Of a stretch of 24,908 nt of DNA, positions 8,569 to 16,585 are shown in pieces (position 1 is the stretch's first letter; each line of letters opens with the position of its first letter). The DNA is taken from NCBI GenBank assembly GCA_030654555.1, contig JAURXG010000688.1, positions 1-24,908 on the forward strand, given 5' to 3'. The notes beneath the pieces were generated by a model. That model was not told the origin of the DNA. It did not search any database and saw nothing but the letters and a program-made list of their open reading frames with translations. This DNA is from Aquabacterium sp. GTDB taxonomy: Bacteria; Pseudomonadota; Gammaproteobacteria; Burkholderiales; Burkholderiaceae_C. The position numbers were made by a program, and so were the translations under genes.

Positions 8569-9520
8569 GGGCCATCTCCGCATCCTTGCGCGCCTGCGTC
8601 AGCAGTGCAGGCAACTGCTCGCGGGCCGACGCGATGTCTTGCTCGAACTTGAGAAACACGTAGAGCGTGTCGCGCACCAGGTCGAGATTCAGGTGCTCGG
8701 CGTTCAGCAGCAGCAGCGTCTTGGCCCAGTCGATGGTCTCGCTGACCGAGGGCTGCTTCTTCAGGTCAATCTGGCGCACCGCCTGCACGAAGGCGACCAG
8801 TTCTCGGTTCAGTGTTTCCGACAAGCCGGGTACGCGTCGCTCCAGGATGCGCCGTTCGATGGCAGCCTCCGGAAACGGGATGTGCAGGTGCAGGCAGCGG
8901 CGCTTGAGCGCATCGCTCATCTCGCGCGTGTTGTTGCTGGTCAGAAAGACCAGCGGCTTGACCTTGGCCGCGATGGTGCCGAGCTCGGGCACCGACACCT
9001 GGAAGTCGGACAGCACCTCGAGCAGGAAGGCTTCGAACTCGGGGTCGGACTTGTCGATCTCGTCGATCAGCAGCACGCAGCCGCGCTCCTGGTGCAGGGC
9101 CTGGTACAGGGGGCGCGGCTGGAGGAAGTGCTCCGAGAAGAACAGGTCGTCGTGCGCATGCAGCTTCTCGATCGACGCCGCCAGGCCGACCGCGCCTTGC
9201 ATCATCTCGGCCAGCTTGTCCTTCAGCAACTGCGTGTAGAGCAACTGCTTGCCGTATTTCCACTCGTACAGGGCCTTCGATTCGTCCAGGCCTTCGTAGC
9301 ACTGCAGGCGGATCAGCGGCACCTCGAGGATGCTGGCCATGCTCTTGGCCAGCTCGGTCTTGCCGACCCCGGCCGGGCCTTCGACGAGCACAGGCTTCTC
9401 GAGGTTGAAGGCCAGGTAGATCGCCGTGGCGAGTTGCCGATCGGCGATGTAGTCGACATCCGACAAGCGGGACAGAACGACATCGACCGAGTCGAAGTGG
9501 GAGTCATGCAGGGACTTCAT
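8534..9520 (-). CDS. MoxR-family AAA+ ATPase
   Basis: A 328-residue MoxR-type AAA+ ATPase. Walker A GPAGVGKT is at 48-55, Walker B LIDEID at 151-156 and a sensor-1 TSNN follows at about 205, so ATP hydrolysis should work. After the ATPase core a C-terminal helical lid runs to about 315. The length and single-domain layout fit the MoxR/CoxD group, which works with the VWA protein encoded by the overlapping downstream gene. The start overlaps the end of the upstream dehydrogenase-like gene by 17 bp. Known members activate methanol dehydrogenase (MoxR), CO dehydrogenase (CoxD) or Rubisco (CbbQ). No such target is encoded in the window, so the client is unknown. Its place in the middle of a carboxylase/dehydrogenase operon makes one of those enzymes the first candidate. 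Confidence 0.93.
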   Translation of the reverse strand: MKSLHDSHFDSVDVVLSRLSDVDYIADRQLATAIYLAFNLEKPVLVEGPAGVGKTELAKSMASILEVPLIRLQCYEGLDESKALYEWKYGKQLLYTQLLKDKLAEMMQGAVGLAASIEKLHAHDDLFFSEHFLQPRPLYQALHQERGCVLLIDEIDKSDPEFEAFLLEVLSDFQVSVPELGTIAAKVKPLVFLTSNNTREMSDALKRRCLHLHIPFPEAAIERRILERRVPGLSETLNRELVAFVQAVRQIDLKKQPSVSETIDWAKTLLLLNAEHLNLDLVRDTLYVFLKFEQDIASAREQLPALLTQARKDAEMAHATGSRHAKHA

Positions 9521-10652
9521 CGGGTTCCTTGGTTTGGATCAAAGCGTTGCCGGCCGACAGGTGCCGCGCTTCGCCGACGCTGCGTGCGATGCCCAGTACG
9601 GTGCGGATGTCGCGGGGGAGAGAAGGCGGATTCGGCGCGTGGTCGTCGCGTGTCGCGGCAAAGGTGTCGAAGCTGCTTTGCCAGCGCTCGAGGACGATGC
9701 GCAGGCCCGCGTTGAGGTTGGCCAGGCGATCGTCCGGGCCCTGCGATTCGAGTTGCCGGGCGGAAGAGGTGGCCAAACGGGCCAGCGCGTCCAGTTCGAG
9801 TCGCAGGGCGCCCAGGCCGCGCAATCTGGCGGGTGATGGGTTCGTGCCGCGCATCGACGACGCGATCGTGTCGAGTTCGGCCTGCATGGCCCCGACCACC
9901 GTGCTCGCCAGCAGGCTGTCTTCGAGTGCACGCAGCGGTTTGGCGATGTGGTCGAAGGCTCGCCCGCGGGTGCCGAGACGACGGCTTGACGCGATCTGGC
10001 AGGCGTTCAGCGCGAGCCCGCAATGGCCCAGCGGCGCCAGTGCGGCCGCATGATCGACCGTCAGTCGCCTCAAGCCTGAAGCATCGGCATCGACGATGAA
10101 GGCATCGAACAGCTTGCGCTCCGCCACCTGGCCGCTGACGGCCAGCACCACGTAGACGTCGGCCGCCGGCCCGTTGCTGACAAAGGACTTTTCGCCGTCC
10201 AGCCGCCAGTGATCGCCTTGCCGTACGGCACTGCAACTCAGGTGTTTGGGGTGTGCGCCGAATCGGGGCTCCGAGATCGCCAGCGCTGCGATCTTCTGAC
10301 CCCGGGCCATCATGCGCAGCAGGGCGCGATGGCCGTCGTTGTTGGCGTACGGCGCCATCACGAAGCGGCCCAGCATCTCGTTCATCAGCCAGGCCATCGC
10401 CAGGCCGACGGTGGCCGTCTCGCGTGCGATCAGGCCCGACAGGCTGGCAATCACCGCCCAGTCGGCACCCTTTTCAGGGCAGTCGACGTCGAAGCCGATC
10501 CCGAGCAGACCGCGCGACGCGAGGTGCTGCCACCAGTCGCGCGGGAACGCGCCATCGCGGGCGACCGGCGGTGCACTTCGCAGGGCGGCGCGCATCGCAT
10601 CGCGCTGCGTGCAGGGCTCGCGCGTACTGAGGCGAAGGTCCGGTGAAGTCAT
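9504..10652 (-). CDS. divergent acyl-CoA dehydrogenase-like protein
   Basis: A 382-residue member of the acyl-CoA dehydrogenase superfamily with unusual features. The FAD-contact segment reads ALAISEPRFGAHP (124-135) in place of the usual TEP-x-G-G-S-D. Glu244 in ALEDSLLAS aligns with the isovaleryl-CoA dehydrogenase-type catalytic base, but the adjacent Arg is Asp here. The C-terminal region lacks the usual HGG(A/Y)G motif and the following Arg-rich dimer/FAD contact, ending instead in a Pro/Asp-rich tail. Its ATG shares one base with the stop of the preceding canonical dehydrogenase gene (TGATG), so the two proteins are made together. It may be the weak or non-catalytic partner of a heteromeric dehydrogenase, or a flavoenzyme of changed function. 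The superfamily is clear; activity is uncertain. Confidence 0.85.
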   Translation of the reverse strand: MTSPDLRLSTREPCTQRDAMRAALRSAPPVARDGAFPRDWWQHLASRGLLGIGFDVDCPEKGADWAVIASLSGLIARETATVGLAMAWLMNEMLGRFVMAPYANNDGHRALLRMMARGQKIAALAISEPRFGAHPKHLSCSAVRQGDHWRLDGEKSFVSNGPAADVYVVLAVSGQVAERKLFDAFIVDADASGLRRLTVDHAAALAPLGHCGLALNACQIASSRRLGTRGRAFDHIAKPLRALEDSLLASTVVGAMQAELDTIASSMRGTNPSPARLRGLGALRLELDALARLATSSARQLESQGPDDRLANLNAGLRIVLERWQSSFDTFAATRDDHAPNPPSLPRDIRTVLGIARSVGEARHLSAGNALIQTKEPDEVPA

Positions 10653-11806
10653 CAGTTGAAGCCGAGTTGCCGTGCCGCCAGGTCGCGCATCACTTCCTCG
10701 GCACCGCCACCGATGGCATTGACCTTGACCTCGCGGTAGATGCGCTCGACCTTGACACCGCGGATGAAGCCTGCGCCGCCATGCATCTGCACTGCTTCGC
10801 TGGCGCAGTGCGCCATGGTCTGCGTGGCCTGGTTCTTCAGCAGGCAGATCTCGCCGACCGGCGTGTCGCCCTGCTCGACGCGCCAGGCCAGCAGCTCCAG
10901 CAGGGCCTGCGTGGCCTCGATGCGCATGGCCATGTCGGCCAGCTTGTGGCGCGTGACCTGCTGGTCGATCAGCCGGCCGCCGAACATCTCGCGCTGCTGC
11001 GCCCAGGCCAGCGCCTCGTCCAGGCAAACGCGGGCAAAGCCGTTGGCGCCCGCGGCCAGGAAGATGCGCTCGCGATTGAAGTTGAGCATGATGGCCTTGA
11101 AGCCCTGGTTCTCGGTACCGACCAGGTTGGCCACCGGCACGCGGCAGTCGTCGAAGTGCAGGGTGGCGGTATCCGAGCACAGCCAGCCCATCTTCTCCAG
11201 CCGCGTCTGCGTGAAGCCGGGTGTGCCCTTTTCCACCAGCAGCAGCGATACGCCGCCCGGGCCGGCGCCGCCGGTGCGCACGGCCACGGTGGAGAAGTCG
11301 GCGCGCAAGCCGGAGGTGATGAAGGTCTTGGAGCCGTTGAGCACGAAGTGCTCGCCGTCGCGTCGCGCCGTGGTCTTCAGGTTGGCCACGTCCGAGCCGC
11401 CCGAAGGCTCGGTGATCGCCAGCGCGCTGATCTTCTCGCCGCGCAGCACGGCGGGCAGCACCTTGCGCTTGATCTCGTCGCAGCCGACGTTGACGATGGG
11501 TGGGCAGCCGATGGTGTGCGACAGCAAGCTGGCCAGAACGCCGCCGGCGCCGCAGCGCGCCAGTTCCTGCGCGGCGATGATGGTCATGAACAGATCACCG
11601 TCGTTGCCGCCATAAGCTTCGGGAAAGCCCAGGCCGAGCAGGCCGATCTCGGCCGCCTGGCGGTACAGCGCCACGGGAAAGCTGGCCTGTGCCTCCCAGG
11701 CGTCGACGTTGGGCGTGATCTCGCGCGCGACGAAGCGGCGGATGGCGTCGCGGAAGGCCGCGTGCTCGGTGCTGTAGTAGGGGCTGCTGCTGGAGCTTGC
11801 GTTCAT
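10652..11806 (-). CDS. acyl-CoA dehydrogenase
   Basis: A 384-residue canonical acyl-CoA dehydrogenase. The motif ITEPSGGSDV is at about 131-140, Glu246 in NRERIFLAAG occupies the isovaleryl-CoA dehydrogenase-type catalytic base position, and MHGGAGFIRG lies near the C terminus. The ending GGGAEEVMRDLAARQLG replaces the common YEGT motif, as in many Burkholderiales paralogues. The ATG at 11806 is preferred because GAGG sits 6 bases upstream. An ATG at 11818 is in frame but has no ribosome-binding site. It follows the carboxylase alpha subunit by 21 bp and its stop overlaps the start of the next dehydrogenase-like gene. In liu/atu-type pathways such an enzyme makes the alpha,beta-unsaturated acyl-CoA that the biotin carboxylase then uses. 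That role fits here but is inferred. Confidence 0.94.
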   Translation of the reverse strand: MNASSSSSPYYSTEHAAFRDAIRRFVAREITPNVDAWEAQASFPVALYRQAAEIGLLGLGFPEAYGGNDGDLFMTIIAAQELARCGAGGVLASLLSHTIGCPPIVNVGCDEIKRKVLPAVLRGEKISALAITEPSGGSDVANLKTTARRDGEHFVLNGSKTFITSGLRADFSTVAVRTGGAGPGGVSLLLVEKGTPGFTQTRLEKMGWLCSDTATLHFDDCRVPVANLVGTENQGFKAIMLNFNRERIFLAAGANGFARVCLDEALAWAQQREMFGGRLIDQQVTRHKLADMAMRIEATQALLELLAWRVEQGDTPVGEICLLKNQATQTMAHCASEAVQMHGGAGFIRGVKVERIYREVKVNAIGGGAEEVMRDLAARQLGFN

Positions 11807-11827
11807 GGTGGGCCTCATGTTCGGGGA

Positions 11828-13807
11828 TCAGGCCGCCGCCGCTTCTTCGACCAGGGTGACGATGACCGCGCGGGTGGCCACCTGGTCGCCGACGCGCACG
11901 GCCACGCGTTCGACCACGCCGTCGCGCCGGGCGACGAGTTGGTGCTCCATCTTCATGGCCTCCAGCACCGCCAGGCGCTGGCCCTTGGTCACGGTGTCGC
12001 CGGGCTGTACCAGCACCGCCAGCACCCGGCCGTTCATCGGCGCGCTGATGCTGGATTCGGCCGCCAGATCGTTGCCGCGCGGCGGCGCGTAGGTGACGTC
12101 GTCGAAGGCGGCGACCGTTCCGTCCAGCGCCAGATGCAGCGTCGTTCCGGCGTAGGCCACCGTGGCCTGGCAATGCAGGCCGTCGATCGACAAGGGCACG
12201 GTGGCGCCGCCGGCCGCGCCGAGCACGATGTCGTGCGCTTTGCCGCCGTCCAGATCGATTCGCAAGCGCCCGTTGCCCAGCGCGGTGACGTGCGTGGCGT
12301 GCCGGCGCTCGCCCTCGGCCAACTCCAGCGGCCAGCGTGCCGGGCCGTTGGAGCGCCAGTTCGCCTGCGCGCCGCGATAGGCGGTGGCGTCGAAGCACAG
12401 CGCCGCGGCGACTGCCAGTGCGCGGCTGCCGGCCTCGGGGCGCAGCAGCGTGTCGGCGCCGAAGTGGCGGCCGATGAAGCCGGTCGTGGCCGCACCGGCG
12501 GCGAATTCCGCGTGCGCAGCCGCCGCCTGCAGAAAGCCGAGGTTGGTGGGCAGGCCCAGCACGCGCGTGTTGCGCAGGGCACCCAGCAGGCGGCGCCGGG
12601 CCTCGTCGCGCGTGGCGCCGAAGGCGATGATCTTGGCGATCATCGGGTCGTAGAAGGGGCTGATGGTCTGGCCACTGGCCAGGCCGTGGTCGACCCGGAT
12701 GCCCGGGCCGGCCGGCGGCTGCCACAGCGCCACGTCGCCGCTTTGCGGCAGGAAGCCGGCGCAAGGGTCTTCGGCGTACAGGCGCACCTCGATCGCATGG
12801 CCTTGCAGGTGCACCTGATCCTGCGTCAGCGGCAACACTTCGCCTCGCGCCACGGCCAGTTGCCAGGCCACCAGGTCCAGGCCGGTGATGCACTCGGTGA
12901 CCGGGTGCTCGACCTGCAGCCGGGTGTTCATTTCCAGGAAATAGAAGCGACCTTCGCGGTCGAGCAGGAATTCGACCGTGCCGGCGCCCACGTAGTCCAC
13001 CGCGCGCGCCGCAGCCACCGCCGCAGCGCCCATGCGCGCGCGCAGCGCGGCATCGACGGCAGGCGAGGGCGCCTCCTCGAACACCTTCTGGTGTCGGCGC
13101 TGGATCGAGCAATCACGCTCACCCAGGTGGATGACATGGCCGTGCCGGTCGGCGAAGATCTGCACCTCGACATGGCGCGGCTCGACCACCGCGCGCTCCA
13201 GGATCAATTCGTCGGAGCCGAAGGCGCCGGCGGCTTCCGAGCGTGCGGCAACCAGCGCCGCGGGCAACTCGGCCAGGTTGGTCACCAGCCGCATGCCACG
13301 CCCGCCGCCACCGGCCGCGGCCTTGACCATGATCGGCACGCCGATCTCGTGTGCCTGGGCGAGCAGGGTCTGGTCGAACTGGTCGGCGCCCTGGTAGCCG
13401 GGCACGCAGGGCACGCCGGCGGCCAGCATCAGACGTTTGGCGGCGGCCTTGTTGCCCATCTGGTCTATGGCATGCGGGTCGGGGCCGATGAACACCAGCC
13501 CGGCGGCCTGCACGGCGCGCGCGAAGGCGGCGTTCTCCGACAGGAAGCCGTAACCGGGGTGGATGGCGTCGGCACCGCTGGCGGCGGCGGCGCGCAGCAC
13601 GGCTTCAACGCTGAGGTAGCTCTCGCGCACCGGCGCCGGGCCGATGCACAGCGCCTCGTCGGCTTGCTGCACATGCAGCGCGCCAACATCGGCTTCGCTG
13701 TAGACGGCCACCGTGCGATAGCCCTCTGCGCGCGCCGTGCGGATGACGCGGCAGGCGATCTCGCCGCGGTTGGCGATGAGGATCTTCGTAAAGCGGGTCT
13801 TGGTCAT
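11828..13807 (-). CDS. acyl-CoA carboxylase alpha subunit: biotin carboxylase plus biotin carrier domain
   Basis: A 659-residue alpha subunit of a 3-methylcrotonyl/geranyl-CoA carboxylase-type enzyme. The biotin carboxylase domain (1 to about 450) starts KILIANRGEIACRV and has the ATP-grasp glycine loop GGGGRG (166-171) and the EMNTRLQVEHPVTE active-site segment. A middle domain (about 450-580) would contact the beta subunit. The C-terminal biotinyl domain has EAMKMEH with the biotin-accepting Lys619. All parts look intact and the length matches the family. The ATG at 13807 is chosen because KILIANRGE then follows within seven residues; a longer frame upstream overlaps the beta gene. It starts 7 bp after the beta-subunit stop. 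It should carboxylate biotin with ATP and bicarbonate and hand the carboxyl group to the beta subunit. The acyl-CoA substrate is set by the beta subunit. Confidence 0.95.
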   Translation of the reverse strand: MTKTRFTKILIANRGEIACRVIRTARAEGYRTVAVYSEADVGALHVQQADEALCIGPAPVRESYLSVEAVLRAAAASGADAIHPGYGFLSENAAFARAVQAAGLVFIGPDPHAIDQMGNKAAAKRLMLAAGVPCVPGYQGADQFDQTLLAQAHEIGVPIMVKAAAGGGGRGMRLVTNLAELPAALVAARSEAAGAFGSDELILERAVVEPRHVEVQIFADRHGHVIHLGERDCSIQRRHQKVFEEAPSPAVDAALRARMGAAAVAAARAVDYVGAGTVEFLLDREGRFYFLEMNTRLQVEHPVTECITGLDLVAWQLAVARGEVLPLTQDQVHLQGHAIEVRLYAEDPCAGFLPQSGDVALWQPPAGPGIRVDHGLASGQTISPFYDPMIAKIIAFGATRDEARRRLLGALRNTRVLGLPTNLGFLQAAAAHAEFAAGAATTGFIGRHFGADTLLRPEAGSRALAVAAALCFDATAYRGAQANWRSNGPARWPLELAEGERRHATHVTALGNGRLRIDLDGGKAHDIVLGAAGGATVPLSIDGLHCQATVAYAGTTLHLALDGTVAAFDDVTYAPPRGNDLAAESSISAPMNGRVLAVLVQPGDTVTKGQRLAVLEAMKMEHQLVARRDGVVERVAVRVGDQVATRAVIVTLVEEAAAA

Positions 13808-13814
13808 CGCGCGC

Positions 13815-15434
13815 TCACATCCGGGCCACGCCGAAGCTGCTCGGCCGCAGGGTTCGTGCACGGCCTTCGCGACACACCGCCAAGGCCGAGGCCAGCACCT
13901 GGCGCGTGTCGCGCGGGTCGATGAGGCCGTCGTCCCACAGCCGCGCGGTGGCGAACAGCGCGTGCGATTCCATGTCGAAGCGCTTCAGGATCTCGGCCTT
14001 CATCGCGTCCATCATCGCCGGCTCGGGTGCTTTGCCGGCGCGCGCCATCTTCTCTTCGGTGACGATGCGCATCACGGTCGAGGCCTGCTCGCCGCCCATC
14101 ACCGCCACGCGGGCGTTGGGCCAGGCGAAGACAAACTGCGGGTCGTAAGCCCGGCCGCACATGCCGTAGTTCCCGGCGCCGAACGAGGCGCCGATCATCA
14201 GCGTGATGCGCGGCACCGTGCAGTTGGTGACGGCCTGGATCATCTTCGAGCCGTGCTTGATCATGCCGACCTGCTCGACGTCCTTGCCGACCATGAAGCC
14301 GGTAGTGTTCTGCAGGTACACCAGCGGTGTGCCCGACTGGTTGCACAGCTGCATGAACTGCGTCGCCTTGTTCGCGCCCTGCGGGTCGATCGGGCCGTTG
14401 TTGCCGATGAAGCCGCAGGGCTGGCCTTCGATGGCGCCGTGGCCGCAGACGGTGGCGGCGCCGAACTCGGGCTTGAAGTCGAGGAAGTCGGAATCGTCGA
14501 TCAGCCGGGCCAGCAGTTCGCGCACGTCGTAAGGCTGGCGGTAGTCGGGCGGCACCAGGCCGGCGATGTCGTCGACGGCGTAACGCGGCGGCTTCCAGGC
14601 GCGCAGCGGCGCGGCCGGCAGGTTGTGATTCCAGGGCAGGCGGGCCAGCAGATCGCGTGCGATGCGGATGCCGTCGGCGTCGTCCTCGGCCAGGTATTCG
14701 GCCACGCCCGATATGCGGGTGTGCATCTCGGCGCCGCCCAGTTCCTCGTCGGTGGCGATCTCGCCGGTGGCGGCCTTCAGAAGCGGCGGGCCGGCGAGGA
14801 AGGCCTTGGCGCGGCCGCGCACCATGATCACGTAATCGGACATGCCGGGCAGGTAGGCGCCGCCGGCGGTGGAGTGGCCGTGCATCACGCAGACCTGCGG
14901 GATGCCGGCCGCGGACAGCCGCGCCTGGTTGGCGAAGCCGCGCCCACCTTCGATGAAGACCTCGCCGACGTGCATCAGGTTGGCGCCGCCGGATTCGACG
15001 AGCCGCACCACCGGCAGCCGGTTCTCCAGCGCGATGGCCTCGGCGCGCAGGCTCTTCTTCATGCCCATCGGCGTGATGGTGCCGCCCTTGATGGCGCTGT
15101 CGGAGGCGAAGACCATGCAGCGCACGCCCGAGACGATGCCGATGCCGGTGACGATGCCGCCGCCGAGTACGTTCTTTTCGCCGTCGTCGTCGTGCATGCG
15201 AAAGCCGGCCAGCGTGGACAACTCAAGCCAGGGCGAGCCGCGGTCGAGCAGCCGCGCCACGCGCTCGCGCGGCAGCAACTGCTTGCGGGCGCGGAACTTG
15301 GCTTCCATTGCGTTGGAGGTGTCGCGCACGCGACCTTCGAGAGTGCGAAAACCGTCGGTCAGGGCGAGCATCTGTGCCCGGTGGCGGGCGAACGGCTCCG
15401 AGCCGGGGTCGATCTGGGTCTGCAGGACGGGCAT
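13815..15434 (-). CDS. acyl-CoA carboxylase beta subunit (carboxyltransferase; geranyl/methylcrotonyl-CoA carboxylase type)
   Basis: A 539-residue carboxyltransferase with two crotonase-like halves, starting in family style with IDPGSEPFARHRAQMLAL. Conserved elements include FASDSAIKGGT (109-119), LVESGGANL (145-153), STAGGAY (188-194), FLAGPPLLKAATGE and, in the second half, QNTTGFMVGK and GASFGAGNYGMCGRAY. Methylcrotonyl-CoA carboxylases usually have GRIF(F/Y)NQA and MGSCTAGGAYVPAMSDE in the acyl pocket. Here these are GRGFANQA and HGHSTAGGAYLPGMSDY, with smaller residues, which suggests a larger substrate such as geranyl-CoA. This is my comparison from memory of the family. It is the first gene of the minus-strand operon, with the alpha-subunit gene 7 bp downstream and a palindromic operator-like site about 140 bp upstream. 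The Shine-Dalgarno is weak. Confidence 0.94.
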   Translation of the reverse strand: MPVLQTQIDPGSEPFARHRAQMLALTDGFRTLEGRVRDTSNAMEAKFRARKQLLPRERVARLLDRGSPWLELSTLAGFRMHDDDGEKNVLGGGIVTGIGIVSGVRCMVFASDSAIKGGTITPMGMKKSLRAEAIALENRLPVVRLVESGGANLMHVGEVFIEGGRGFANQARLSAAGIPQVCVMHGHSTAGGAYLPGMSDYVIMVRGRAKAFLAGPPLLKAATGEIATDEELGGAEMHTRISGVAEYLAEDDADGIRIARDLLARLPWNHNLPAAPLRAWKPPRYAVDDIAGLVPPDYRQPYDVRELLARLIDDSDFLDFKPEFGAATVCGHGAIEGQPCGFIGNNGPIDPQGANKATQFMQLCNQSGTPLVYLQNTTGFMVGKDVEQVGMIKHGSKMIQAVTNCTVPRITLMIGASFGAGNYGMCGRAYDPQFVFAWPNARVAVMGGEQASTVMRIVTEEKMARAGKAPEPAMMDAMKAEILKRFDMESHALFATARLWDDGLIDPRDTRQVLASALAVCREGRARTLRPSSFGVARM

Positions 15435-15522
15435 GGGTCGCAGTGCTTCTTTTGGGGGCAGGATGAAGAGGGACTAGGCCAAGCGGCAAAGCGGGCAAAG
15501 CGCACCATCGGCAGGCCCCTGA

Positions 15523-16488
15523 TCAAACCTGAAGCCCAAGACCGTATGTCCGTCCGCAGTACCGCTCAATTGACCTAACAAACGTTAGAACCATCGATGT
15601 TACATGAAAAGGGCACTGCGCGGCTGGACTGGGTAGCGTCGAAGGAGATGGCAGGGAGCGCGGGTTGGGTTCGATCAGAACCAGCCTGCGGGCGACGTCG
15701 ACCAAGCATGCCTTGCCAGTTTTGGCGCCGAAGCGAAGGCGAAATCTGAAATCGACTAGAAATTGCGAAGGATGGAGAGAGTTCTCGGAGCCGTCGCCGA
15801 CTGTTGGATACGGCAGTCCGGCCGGCGGGGAACCAACCGTGCCGGGCAAGGGGATGGCCAGGACCTCGGTGTTGCGGCTTCGCAGTGCCGGGTACGACTG
15901 CGCCAGTTGGTCAAGCCGAGCGCGCGATCCGGGCCAGGAATAGAAGACCAGCAGCACCGTCTGGCGATCACGATAGTCCTTGAGCGCCTCCGGCGACCCC
16001 GTGGTGGTACTGAAGTCGAAGTCCGGCGGCCCCAGCCAGGGCTTGCCGGGCTCGACGGCCGTCGTCAGGATCCGCGCCTGGAATCCAGCGGAGAACGCAC
16101 GCAGGAAGTTGACGGCGTCCCACCGGTCGTCTGTCGACATCTGCAATTCGAAACCGGGCATGCGGCCCTCGGGCACGCCGCGGGTGAGCCACCAGAACAT
16201 GTCGCCGGCGGTGTGCAGCGCGGTGTGCGGTTTGTCGCGGCCTACCTCAAGGACGTGCTTACCCGACTGCCGACGCAGTTGAACAGTCGGATCGAGGAAC
16301 TGCTGCCCCATCGGTGGCAGCCTACCAGCTGAGGTCGATCGGGTCGACCCCAGGCGCCGCGCCGACGCCGCTGCCACTCGACCGAGAATGAACACGACCA
16401 ACACGACGACGCCGAGCCAGCGCGAGACAAACACGATTCCCTTCGCCAAAACCGCATCCACCATGTTCGCCATGGATGCGATGCTCAA
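15523..16488 (-). pseudogene. decayed remnant of a CopD-like protein with cytochrome c and thioredoxin-like parts
   Basis: An open frame of 321 codons whose middle (about 15800-16235) reads like the C-terminal part of CopD-family membrane proteins that carry a cytochrome c domain and a redoxin-like tail. It shows HTAGDMFWWLTRGVPEG, the heme Met ligand motif MPGF, DDRWDAVNFLRAF and a VLLVFYSWPGSRARLDQLAQSY segment. The CxxCH heme-binding motif expected before HTAGD is absent. The many membrane helices of CopD are reduced to one possible segment (about 18-40). The C-terminal stretch after GDGSEN no longer resembles the family and overlaps the operator-like site at 15575-15588. I read this as a fragment that lost its 5' part and decayed at the 3' end, not a working gene. 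The region 15435-15800 is then effectively leader and intergenic DNA of the carboxylase operon. Confidence 0.6.
15575..15588. promoter_or_regulatory. palindromic operator-like site upstream of the carboxylase operon
   Basis: CTAACAAACGTTAG is a perfect 5-bp inverted repeat (CTAAC/GTTAG) around a 4-bp centre, 140 bp upstream of the carboxylase beta start. A 12-of-14 match lies upstream of the porin gene at 19515-19528. Size and symmetry fit a TetR-family operator. No TetR gene is in the window, and I could not place a convincing -35/-10 pair next to it. Confidence 0.55.
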
Positions 16489-16585
16489 CTGCTGGCCGGA
16501 TCAACTCAAGATGCCACGGCAAGACGCATGCGATCAAACGAACACTTGGTAGGCTACAATCCCAAGAGTTTCAGAAGGATATCCC

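Noticed and set aside
10653..11180. Upstream extension of the divergent acyl-CoA dehydrogenase-like frame
   Set aside because: The extension lies inside the canonical dehydrogenase gene and has shadow-like composition; the TGATG-coupled ATG at 10652 gives the expected N terminus.
10643..15578. Long plus-strand open frames opposite the dehydrogenase and carboxylase genes
   Set aside because: Composition is low-complexity and rich in His, Gln, Arg and Gly. The minus strand carries complete enzymes with full motif sets over the same DNA.
16528..16585. A TACAAT -10-like box (16555-16560) before the thiolase-like gene
   Set aside because: No acceptable -35 box is found 16-18 bp upstream, so I do not list it as a promoter.
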